From Bimuria novae-zelandiae CBS 107.79 (taxonomy: Eukaryota > Ascomycota > Dothideomycetes > Pleosporales > Didymosphaeriaceae): a stretch of 22,144 bases of DNA. The position numbers and the translations under genes were made by a program. Below, one piece after another: positions 9,620-18,866 of the stretch. The stretch is from contig ML976670.1 in assembly GCA_010015655.1 (NCBI GenBank), positions 643,347 through 665,490 on the forward strand. Direction: 5' to 3'. The number at the start of each line of letters is the position of its first letter. Positions within the stretch are counted from its first letter, which is position 1. Under the pieces are notes generated by a model. That model was not told where the DNA came from and did no database searches. It worked only from the letters and a program-made list of their open reading frames with translations.

Positions 9620-9837
9620 GTTTAGATTAGTTAGCATTTGGCGCATTTAGGTATTCTACTACATATCCCTGCACTCTTTGCCTGCGTGTGATACATTCGA
9701 GAATTGGAAAACGCGTTTTTTTCGATATTTGCACACTCAGGTCGGTGTGACCCGTGCGTTAGCCGCCGTTGGGAGTTATAAGAGGCCCAGACTGGCCCTC
9801 CGTACGTGCGCAGGACAGTACTCGCTCTACGCCAAAC

Positions 9838-10197
9838 ATGGTTCTAGACGCTTCTCCCGACTTCGGGGACAATGGCTCAGATAGCCTTAATCCCACCTTT
9901 GTTATGAAGTTATCAGCCTTCCGATTACAACGTTTGCGCCGGTTGAAATCGCTTTCGCAGTCGTCAGAACACCTTTGGCCGTCGAAAGATGAAATATATT
10001 CGCTACATAGCCTTCTCAAGCTCTTTGATTCGAATTGCTACAAAGCATGCAAAGGAAGCATCGATCTGACACCAATGCTCGAAGGTACGATTACCTTTTG
10101 TTGCGCAATCAACTTCTCACCTGGCTGACTATAGCTAGCGGTGGATGAGCAGATTGAGGGAAATTACTACAACACTATGGTTGAGGCTTTCAATTGA
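9838..10197 (+). CDS. Unrecognised small protein, two exons
   Basis: Proposed gene: ATG at 9838 in a good context (AAACATGG), exon 1 9838-10084, intron 10085-10138, exon 2 10139-10197, giving 101 residues. The 54-bp intron has GTACGA at its start, a classic fungal branch site CTGAC at 10125-10129 and an AG at 10137-10138. Splicing continues the frame as ..TPMLEAVDEQIEGNYYNTMVEAFN. The protein is soluble-looking with a basic Leu-rich stretch (FRLQRLRRLKSL) and no motif I can name. It lies just downstream of the gene at 8554 and might be its continuation through unseen introns. It is convergent with the DUF7492 fragment. No RIP is visible. Confidence 0.45.
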
Positions 10198-10288
10198 ATG
10201 TTGGTTCTTGATGAGAACGTGGGCAAGCAAGGCTTCGGATTTATCTATCTAGAGAGTGTGCTAGTAACTACCCGTATCGAAGAAAGTT

Positions 10289-10947
10289 TTAGCCGGACAC
10301 AAGCACGTCAAGGCATGTTGTGTATCTTTCTGTGGATTCCAATCCGTCAAAGTTCCATATCCAGTACAAAGTGTAAACCTCGCGTGGTTGTAAGGAACCA
10401 GGTATCACAAAATCTTGCCCGCACCACAAGTCTGGCCCTTCTACTTCCAGGTGCGGCCGTTGACTGCGCGACTCTCGCCTTAAAGCATCAGGTGTGCCAT
10501 TCGCTTGATAGCATACGCCATCGTCAAAGTTGGAGATATGTGTGGTGGCGCGAGTGGAAGAGGAAGTAAGGATATCCTGAAGCGTGTCAGTGCTTGTCGC
10601 ATGTCTTGTACCTACCACGGTTACTGTCCCGGATGTTCCATCACGATGTGGATCCTCAAGAATCCTAGTTACATGACCGTTCTCTTGATATAGTAATCGA
10701 ATATGGTCGTTTGGCTGTGCTACGAGCATAGGGCTGTCATCCGTATAGTTTCTGTTCCTTTGCGTTTCCTTGCACACAAAATCACTGGGGAGGATTTTAT
10801 TCTCTGTTCTTCCGGCCGGCGGTAAAAGATGCGTCATATCTGCATCGACGAATGTAGGAGTACGTTGAACTGGTGAATTGTTTTCAGCGCTGGGCATGGA
10901 GTCGACGGACAAGGCCGTACCATTACCGCGAGGGAAGCCAGGCTTTC
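10289..10947 (-). pseudogene. DUF7492 (LPMO-like) gene fragment cut by the Copia LTR
   Basis: Minus-strand frame open for about 219 codons from the LTR edge to a stop at 10289. It matches the fungal DUF7492 family, often annotated as cellulose-degrading lytic polysaccharide monooxygenase. Landmarks are PGFPRGNG right at the LTR, LLPPAGRTE, ILPSDFVCKETQ, LLYQENGHVT (with the conserved His), NFDDGVCYQANG, PDLWCGQDFVIPG, YTLYWIW, and YTTCLDV near the C-terminus. The signal peptide and the N-terminal part, including the expected N-terminal His, are missing; the cut is exactly at the LTR boundary at 10948. No stop or RIP signature is seen in the remaining part, so the damage is purely the truncation. 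The missing half is not on the other side of the Copia element. Confidence 0.8.
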
Positions 10948-11140
10948 TGTCGCGGTGAGCAGAGCTGGACAGTACGCAGGGAAATTGAAGGATTGAACTG
11001 AGGTTGTACTATCTGGGAACTACAGAAGATATAGGTGCGCAGGCACAAACAACACTAGTCCTAGATAGGTGGAAGGTAAGTCGCAACCATGCCAAGGTAA
11101 GAGCAACTATCTTGTAAGGTAAGGGCCATAAACCGTGACA
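10948..11140 (-). repeat. 3' LTR of the Copia element
   Basis: 193 bp, TGTCGCGG..CCGTGACA on the plus strand. This copy is almost free of RIP. It abuts the truncated DUF7492 gene on its outer side. Confidence 0.95.
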
Positions 11141-11152
11141 CACCCCCCAGCT
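11141..11152 (-). promoter_or_regulatory. Polypurine tract of the Copia element
   Basis: The minus strand reads AGCTGGGGGGTG directly upstream of the 3' LTR. This is where second-strand synthesis would be primed. Its position and composition match the expectation exactly. Confidence 0.8.
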
Positions 11153-11235
11153 GGCGTAGACTTAAAGGTTAGTGAGTCAACGATAGCTAATTAGTATTAG
11201 TGTATATAGAGGGCGTTAAGATTGTCCCTATTAAC

Positions 11236-14200
11236 CTAACGCAGTCCTTTTAGGCGCTTAGTAATATTAATAAGGCTAAGTTAGTAGATAAACTTTATAA
11301 ACTTCTGCTTAGGTAGAATCTTCGTAAGTCCATCGGCAGGCATATGGTTAGTAGGGACCTATTAGACGTTAATATAAAAAGCTTTAACTTCCTGTCGAAT
11401 CCAAAGCTAGTGGATGTTAACATATTTAACTTTTATATAGAGCTTATCTTATTGCTTAGTGATAATACTAATAGTCTACTAATTATTACACTAGATAGTA
11501 AGTGTATAATTAAGCGTAAGATTAATGCTAGTAAAGAAACGCATCTACTCCTCTATTTATAAGGTAGCAAGTAAGAGTAAGAGTAGTTTAGACTTTATAA
11601 TTAATTTTATAACTATGCGCTACACTATTAACTTCTAGTTAATTATTAGCTTACTAAACTTAAATACGTAACTTTAAGAGCTCTAACAAGTCTTAGGTTT
11701 ATTAGCGTATAAGGCGTTAGATAATCTAAAGAAGAGAGGATCGCGGTATATTAGATTGTTAAAGAGATACTTAGCCACGTCTTACGTGCTGGCAAAGGCT
11801 TTAAGAGCAAGAGCCTTTGTGCTAAGTAGGTAGCGCCAGGTCTAGCGTATCTTTAAGACGTAAGACTGTCCTAGGTTAGTAAGATGGCAAGCAAACACAA
11901 CGTGCGTTTAAGCGACGTTAGGTCTGCCCTAGATAGCAATATATATAAGTAAGCTAACTAGTTATTAATAGAGCTTTATTTAAGTAATATCAGGCTCCTT
12001 AGTAGACTGCGATAGCTAGTTCTTTGTAAGTAAGATGTCTAGAGCCTTGCCTATAGCCTTAATACTAAATTAAGCGCACACCTTATTAATAAAGGCGTCT
12101 TAGACTAGCCAGGTCTTGTGCAACGCTCGATCGCGGACGATATAGATTCCGAGAAACTAGGTAAGGTCTCCCATAGATTTGATGTTATATAGGTCCACCA
12201 GATTCTTCTTAAAGAGCCTGTGGAGATAGGCGTTTGATTAATAAAACGCTATAATAATGTTGTTAACGTAGATAAATAGGATAAGCCAGCGGCTCGTGTA
12301 TAAGTAAGGAAAGCCTTTAACTAGCTTTAGACCCAGCTTAATAAGCTATCGGCGTAGCTTATTATACTATAGTAGTAATAACTCCTTTAGGCCGTACAGG
12401 ACGCAAAGCACCAGCATAATCTCGCCTTTAGTATAGCGGAATAGCTTAGGTGTTTTAGCGTATAGCTTCTAATTACTCTTAGCGTTTAGGAAGGCAGTAG
12501 GAATATCGTACTACTTTAGCTCTAGATTAAAGTAATTAGTAATTATAATAAGAGCGCGAAAGTTATTAATTGCGAGTGTAGCAGCGTACGTGTTATTAAG
12601 TAGAGCTTAAAGATCTCCTTAAATAATAAGTTAAGCCTTAAACCGTGAGAGGTATCCATCTCCGTTAATCTTATACGTGAATACCTACATTAATAGTAGC
12701 ACCTTAGCGTCTATAGTAGCCTTTATTTTTATAGTCTTCTTAAAGACTCCTTTAGCGCGTAGAGCCTACTATTCAACCTCTATAGCGCGTTGGAATTAAT
12801 TACCAAATATATATATATTAAGCTGCTTTACTGCCTTAGGTAAAGGTGGCAACTAAGACTAATAGATTCTTAGTATCTTATCTATAGTAGGTATAGTGCG
12901 AATCTCGGTCGAGAATGCACGGAGATAGTTAATAAGAGGTATAGCTCCTAGCGCTATAGTGTATGTGTAAATTATAAAATTATTAAGATCTTTCTGCTTT
13001 TGATTACGTTTGCTAGTAAGGATAAGACTTATATTATTTAGATCTAAATTAACATCTTATAGAGCTCTCTTGCCGCGTTGGCGATAGCCCTTAAGTACTT
13101 TATTACTCTTAGAAGTCTAATTACTTGTGGTAGTAGACATTATAGGTCTAGGGGTAGGCAGCTATTGCTGTGTTAATTTAAATACGTTGTTAGTCTATTC
13201 ACCCCCCACCTGGGAGCCTGCAGCTCTTAAAGCTAAGGTCGTAGGTGTTTCTACTAGGCGGCGACGTTGACGAGCAGTTAATAAATCTTTAATATTAACA
13301 TTATATTAATATTCCTCTAAGTATTTAAGTAGTTTAATTATTTCCTTAAGCACTAATTCTGACGGATACCTATCTATCCTATTAAAGAAAAGTATAGGCT
13401 TAAATATAACATCGCGTGTGACAATAATAGTATCCTTTATAGGTAGCTATATGCGGAAGATGTTAGTGCCTTAGTAGCTAATAAGGTGGCTAATAAGAGT
13501 GCGCGATTTAAGCTTATTAGTAGCTCTTAAATTATAATTATAGACGTAGGCGCGATAGCTAATAGGCCTTATATAAGTAACGAGTGGCTTTCGTCCCTAT
13601 ACAATCTTATACGGCGTCTTCCAGCCTATTGCTTCTGTGGGCGTGCGGTTAAGGATGTACGCGGCAGTGCGATACATCTTATATAATAGGTTCTTTGGCA
13701 GTTTAGCGTGTATGCGCATAGCGCGAGCTCGCTATATAAATACTCCGCTAGCACGTTTAATAAGTCTATTTAGTTTCTTTATTTTAGCAAGTGCTGGCTT
13801 ATACAGCATACCTAGCTCTTTTATTATATTAATAAAGTTATTTCTAAATCCTCTCTTATTGTCGCACTAAATAGCGACTACGTTAGCGTTATATATACGC
13901 TAGATCCTGTGGATTAAGGATATAAACTAACGTATAAGGGTTATCTTATCTTTTCGCTTAACTGTGGCGATTTCATGCCACTTTAAGTACTTATTTATAG
14001 AGTGCAGGGCGTACTTGCTACTATTAATACACTCCTCTCCTATAGGGATAATATAGATAAGGTCTATCGCGATTTAATAGAACAGTTTTTATGCGCGGCT
14101 CTCGGCCAGGCGCCTTAAAATAATATAAGTTATTTAAGTCTTAATATATATTTTATATTAATAGTCCATGTGTTCTCTAGTTAATTAAACACCTTTAACG

Positions 14201-16041
14201 TTTAATTTAAGATAGTTAACTACTTTCTAGCCTAGATAGGCCTAGATATAATAAGCAGCACGCTAATTAATAATATTAGTAGGCTTTAGCGCGTATAACG
14301 GGCGGTATAATGCCCTAAACGTACTTAATAGTAAGCGTAGAAGTAATAGCGGCGGTTAATGTAACGGTTTAGTATCTATTAGCTAGTGGCCTCTATTATA
14401 CTTAAGTTAGGCAATAACGTTTGATAGTTAGCGCATGTACAGGACATTATAGCTAGAGTTAAAATAGATAGACTCTATACGGCAGCAAGCAAGTTTTAAC
14501 AAGCTTGTAAGAAAGCCTTTAATATATATAACATGCGTTAACTCTAGCGTTTATATCCTATATAGTGTTCGAGCGACGAGTTCCATCGTGCCCTAAGCTA
14601 TAATTAAGATTTAGCTATTACTAGCGTGAATATAGCGACGTTGTAGATTATTGTTTATCCTCTTCTAGCCATGCCATGACTCTGTATTAATAACGTGGGT
14701 GTTTGACCCTAGATCGACGATCTATTAGTTAAGGAGCTTAGCCTTATCAGCGTTGTCTTTAACTATCACTATAAGCTCTCCGTTAGGCTCAGCGTTGTTG
14801 TCTAATGTAATTATTTTTAAATTATTGTTCGATTGTTCTTTAAGAGATTCAAGAGATTTAGGCTTAAGAGAATTGGCTTAATCGATACTAATGTATAATA
14901 GGCTAGTAATTACTATAAACGTATTACTATTCTTAGTAGGAGGATTGCTATTATTAACTTATAGTAATCTAGTGTTTTAAGGTTATTAGGCTGCCTACTT
15001 CCTAAGAGTAGTCTTAATATATATATTAATTTTAGAATCCTTTCGTGCTTCCTTAACCTTGCGTATAGCCTTAGCTATAGGCTAATAGTCCTTTAGACGT
15101 TATAGGTGGCGTAGGTTAAGAATAAAGTAGTTAGTGTACTAATGCTTCTTTTTATAAACATAGTTTCTAAGTAGCTTGTCTCGGTCACGGCTACTACCGC
15201 GATTACCTTTTATAGGCTGTGGATTAACTTACTTTATAACTTTAAGCTTAGTAGTAGCTACTACTAGGCCTATTAAGTGTAGCTTAGTGCGTCGTAGATA
15301 TGTAGTTATCTCAGCGACGTACGTCTCTAGAGATGCTATCTCGATAGTGGTGCCTCGCGCTTTATGCTTAAAGATCTTACGTAGGCAAGAAGTGGCATAT
15401 TCTTAATTAATTACCTTACAGGCAATAAGGAAGTCCTTTTATAGTTAATTACTATTAGTCTTAGGTAAGCTAATAGCCTTGCCCTAAGCTATAATATATA
15501 CCTAGTCTAATAGCTATTACTTAATCTTCTTTATAGCTTATGGCGTAGTCTTAAGAGCGTTATACTTATTAGCAAGCTTACGGCAACATGTCGCGTCTAT
15601 AGGGTAAAAGAACTTTTTAAGTGTAACTAGTTAGTCGTATAGGGTATTGTAATCCTTAATTAGGTGTATATAACGTGTAGTAATTATCTTACTAATATTT
15701 ATATTTAAGTTAGCTAGTGCCTTTACTTAAGTATAATACTTAGTACGGCGGCGTTCCTATTAATCGCATTCCTATTAATAGGAATCTTAATCGTTAGTAG
15801 ATAAGTAAGAGAGTCTAGTAGCTTTAAGCTTATAATTAGTAAGTTAAGGCTTAAAAGGCTCCTATAGCTTAGGGAGAGTCTCCTTTACTATATTAAAGTT
15901 AATATATTACTAGAGGCCATGTTGATTAGCAACGTCTTAGCGAATAAATAACTAGGTAAACTAGTCGTCTAGTATATTTAAGACGATAGTGACTCGCGTT
16001 ACAGCGGGGTCGAACTTAGTAGCTATTACAGAGGCTATAGT
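11236..16041 (-). pseudogene. Copia gag-pol polyprotein, heavily RIPed
   Basis: Minus-strand remnant of about 1600 codons; both ends are approximate. Seen in order: a gag region (about 16041-15200) with a probable ATG changed to ATA and a degraded zinc-knuckle area near 15150; the protease block at about 14660-14720, where the expected DSG reads DLG before SNTHV; the GAG-pre-integrase area near 14200-14350; the integrase core with DLIYIIPIGEE (about 14050), CDNKRGFRNNF (about 13850) and ELGMLYKPALAKIKKLNR (about 13770), whose catalytic Glu reads Lys; ILNRTPTEAIGWKTPY (about 13630); reverse transcriptase with YVNN at 12259-12270 where YVDD is expected; and RNase H ending QVPTNHMPADGLTKILP (about 11340). 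Very many TAG/TAA stops, all RIP-compatible. Confidence 0.9.
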
Positions 16042-16195
16042 CGACAGTATTTAATAGATTCAGGCAGAGATCCTAGTATATGCGCCGTAGGGATGCGCAA
16101 GTAAACAGGTGCGTTATAGAAAACGCGGTACAGCGACGTGCGACTCGTAAGTAGAGTAACGTTATAATAGTAAGTAAGAATAATCCTAGGTATAA

Positions 16196-16209
16196 GCTAG
16201 GCTTATAAC
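16196..16209 (-). promoter_or_regulatory. Primer binding site of the Copia element
   Basis: The minus strand reads GTTATAAGCCTAGC immediately after the 5' LTR. It matches GTTATGAGCCCGGC at 22054-22067 after another LTR, apart from three RIP-type transitions. The unmutated form is complementary to the anticodon-loop region of initiator tRNA-Met, as known for half-tRNA priming in Copia elements. Confidence 0.75.
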
Positions 16210-16402
16210 TGTCGCGGTAAGTAGAGCTAGATAGTACGCAGGGAAATTAAAGGATTAAACTAAGGTTATACTATCTAGGAACTATAGAAGATATAGGTGC
16301 GCAGGCACAAACAACACTAGTCCTGGATAGGTGGAAGGTAAGTCGCAACCATGCCAAGGTAAGAGCAACTATCTTGTAAGGTAAGGGCCATAAACCGTGA
16401 CA
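16210..16402 (-). repeat. 5' LTR of the Copia element
   Basis: 193 bp. It differs from the 3' LTR at 11 sites. Ten lie within its first 75 bp (the half next to the internal region), all as TpA here against TpG or CpA there. The remaining 118 bp have one difference. Confidence 0.95.
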
Positions 16403-17215
16403 TGATCCGATCGCGCATTAGCTCAGCTGAGAGCATCATCACCCCTGCCCCTTTCTTGAGCTGGCCAATCGCCTTAATAATCGAATCTGGCGATGAGCTC
16501 TTGTGCTGCCGCACGCGATTAAGTATCAACGTTAATTAAGCCTTAAGCTCACGTACGTTGCTCGGCGTATAAGCCTCCTAGCTAGTGTAGGCGTACGGAG
16601 CTGCACATCCAGCTCTAATAGGACAACCTTAGGTTAGAGTGGGACAAGGCCTGCGCCTTAAAAGGCTAAGCAGATATTGGCTAACGTGAAGGATTACTTA
16701 AAGGCTGCCTTAAAGGCTGACAGAAATTCAAGCTTTGTAATATAGTGGCGGATTAGACTCTCGATCTCACGGCTATACGCGCGCTTCAACGGCGAAAAGT
16801 AGTTAACGTTAAGTAGCTATAGGAGGTGCGACAAATTTAGCAGCATAAAGAGAGTATAGATATTATGCTCCTTGCAAAGCTACTAGAATTTAAGCAAGTT
16901 AAAGCTCTTATAGCTATTAAGTATAAGTAGCTAGCGCGCCCCTACCCTACGCTCTACTTTATACTTAATAAAGTGCCTTAGCTACTGCACTTTAATCTTA
17001 TTAGTTGACTAGCTATTTTTGCTAATAGCGATAGCCTAGTCGCGTGTAATATCCTCCTCGTACTAGGCAGCTAGGTAGTACTAGCTAGTAAAGGCGTGAA
17101 CCTACGTTGCACTGCCTTTACGCCTGAATTAGATAGTGTATTAAGTTTAGAAGTTACAAGGCGCTATATGCGTTACAGTAGATTAGAGCCTAGATTACGT
17201 ATCCCCTTAGGTTAA
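16403..17215 (-). pseudogene. pogo/Fot1 transposase fragment C, truncated at both ends
   Basis: Minus-strand fragment of a third pogo-type transposase. From its upstream side: AWYEED-like block (about 17070), LLILNSYKS where LILDGH.S is expected, HNIYTLFMLLNLSHLL.LLNV where the third catalytic Asp reads Asn, YFSPLKRAYSREIESLIRH (about 16780), GAGLVPL (about 16650), then after a frameshift near 16570 the C-terminal region NRVRQHKSSSPDSIIKAIGQ and GAGVMMLSAELMRDR. It is cut at 16403 by the Copia 5' LTR, and the N-terminal third is missing beyond about 17215, where composition changes. The piece at 16403-16530 is nearly free of RIP while the rest is full of it. It is not part of element A: the sequence differs and no inverted repeats are present. 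Confidence 0.85.
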
Positions 17216-17484
17216 GTATTAGCGCGCGCGTGCCCTGGTTCCCCCCACCCTTAAGTTCTAATCTCACTACCACCCTCGTCAAGTCAGATCGTCTCCATAA
17301 CATTTTCAATCTCGCGCGTACGTGGGAAGCCTATAAAAACCTCGTAGTCACCATATTAGGCTACATTTGTTCAACAGCTACTAACTATATCTTATAACTA
17401 TAACGCTATGCAAACTTGCTTCTTACTCCTAATTAATAAGGCCTCTTTCTAAAGCTTCCTACAACCGCAGTGGCGGCGCAACAT
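17216..17484 (+). promoter_or_regulatory. Possible promoter region of the RBR gene, TATAAAA at 17332
   Basis: Less AT-rich than its left neighbour, with a TATAAAA at 17332-17338 followed by a pyrimidine/adenine stretch. No gene of its own is recognised. An ATG at 17408 leads to a frame of only 14 codons. The TATA element is a sequence match only; its use as promoter of the downstream gene is inferred from position. Confidence 0.35.
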
Positions 17485-18462
17485 ATGCTAACAGTACAGA
17501 AGGGAATAGCCAAGGCAAGTCTATTAATAGAGCTTAATGTTATCCTTCTAACACTAGGCTGGCCAGACAATCCAATCGTGCTTAGTGACGACAAGAACCA
17601 TACGGCCGTAACAGAGCCATCGTCTTCGAGGAGGGCCAAAGCACATTGAGGGAAAGAAGCATTCACGGCGCACGCCCCCACAACCACCCGCTATAAGAGA
17701 GAGATATCCATTATGGGCAATACACGATTGCAAGAGCATCAACGTTCTCGTCAATCCATCCAGCCCACTGCGGAACGAGGTGCAGTTACGTGCATTACCT
17801 GCATCAATACTGCCCCTCACAGTTTCTTTCCACCGTTTATTACTGCCACTTGCAGCCACCCATCCGAGACTTGTCGGCACTGCGTCTCGTCATGGATATC
17901 TTCGTGTATTAAAACTAGGGGCCATGCTAGCTTAACGTGTCCTCAGTGCCACGAGCGCCTTAAATACGACGACATCAAGAGGCTTGCTAGCCCTAAAACA
18001 TACGACCGATATGAAGCGCTGGTCCTCCATTCATATCTTTCCAAGGAACCAAGTTTCCACTGGTGTATCGGACCTGACTGCCAATCTGGACAGTACCATG
18101 CTGACTCTAACCCGATTTTCCGGTGCGATGAATGCGAATTCCGTTCCTGCGTCAAGCACAAGGTCCCATGGCATACTAATCTCACATGCGCAGAGTTTGA
18201 TGCCAAAGTTAATCTGCATAGAAGAGAGACGGAGGAAGAGACTAGCAGGAAGAAGATTAAGGAGACAAGTAAGCAGTGTCCTAGAAAAGATTATAGTTAG
18301 CAAATTAAAAAGAATGACGGCTGCGATCATATGACATGTTAGCAATGCCAGATCGAATTTTGCTGGCAGTGCAAGGCTAACTACGAAAATATTCGGGAAC
18401 TTAGAAATAGAGCACACGAACCAACTTGCCCCCATTTTTCGGCAAATTTATTGGTTATGTAG
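17485..18462 (+). pseudogene. RING-IBR-RING (RBR) E3 ubiquitin ligase, broken in RING2
   Basis: The frame opens at an ATG at 17485, meets a TGA at 17647 (CGA to TGA would fit RIP), and continues from an ATG at 17713. Counting from 17713: RING1 with Cys27, Cys30, Cys47, His49, Cys54, Cys57, Cys76, Cys79; an IBR with Cys118, Cys123, Cys138, Cys141, Cys146, His149, His154, Cys159; then RING2 starting at Cys189. In RING2 the expected second Cys is Tyr194, a TAG replaces the usual Trp at 18298-18300, and another TAG at 18340-18342 directly follows the Cys of HMTC, the position of the catalytic thioester Cys in RBR ligases. FCWQCKA follows, then a TAG at 18460. RBR enzymes take ubiquitin from an E2 onto that Cys. 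The N-terminal 76 codons are uncertain. Confidence 0.88.
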
Positions 18463-18866
18463 CGTACCTGCGATCTAACTTATTTATTAGATTATGAGGA
18501 TGATGTTACATTCGGACAGCTTTAGATAGACGATTTAACACTGTTTTAGAGTTACAATAATAGAGACCTTAAAGCGTTTTAATCCTAAGTGTTATCCTTA
18601 CGTAATTATGGGGGCGCTTCCAGCCAGACTTCGGTTTTTAAGAACTAGGTTATAAGGTTTGAAAAATAATTAGGAAGCGAAAAATAAAACGCTAATATCT
18701 CTTTCTGTAGGTTAAGTAAGTAAATATAGCAATATGGGAATAACTTCATAAGGAAGCCTAGAAATCTCTAGGAAAGTAGAAGCATAACGTGAACTTTTAG
18801 CTATTAAAATTCTTAACGCATCGTTTTAACCTACGAACATTAACCCTCAGAATATCTACTTCTTAT
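18463..18866. other. RIPed spacer between RBR and AA11 pseudogenes
   Basis: TpA-rich with stops in every frame. The RBR frame can be followed a little further (..DYEDDVTFGQL..) across more TAG codons, so the original gene may have ended after 18462. Nothing else recognised. Confidence 0.5.

Larger units (their letters stand above)
10948..16402 (-). mobile_element. Ty1/Copia LTR retrotransposon, minus strand, RIP-destroyed
   Basis: A 5455-bp element with two 193-bp LTRs (94% identical), a primer binding site inside the 16.2-kb LTR, a purine tract inside the 10.9-kb LTR, and gag-protease-integrase-RT-RNase H in Copia order on the minus strand. It would copy itself through RNA in cytoplasmic particles and integrate in the nucleus. 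Every domain is broken. The bases outside the two LTRs (CTTTC on the left, TGATC on the right) do not match, so there is no 5-bp target duplication. The two flanks come from unrelated broken sequences, a DUF7492 gene and a pogo transposase. Confidence 0.93.

Noticed and set aside
10198..10693. Plus-strand open frames opposite the DUF7492 fragment
   Set aside because: The minus strand carries recognisable family motifs through the same bases; these are antisense shadows.
17437..17650. Copia RNase H on the plus strand
   Set aside because: Resemblance limited to a few residues, no neighbouring reverse transcriptase; it is in phase with the RBR gene and is better treated as its upstream extension.
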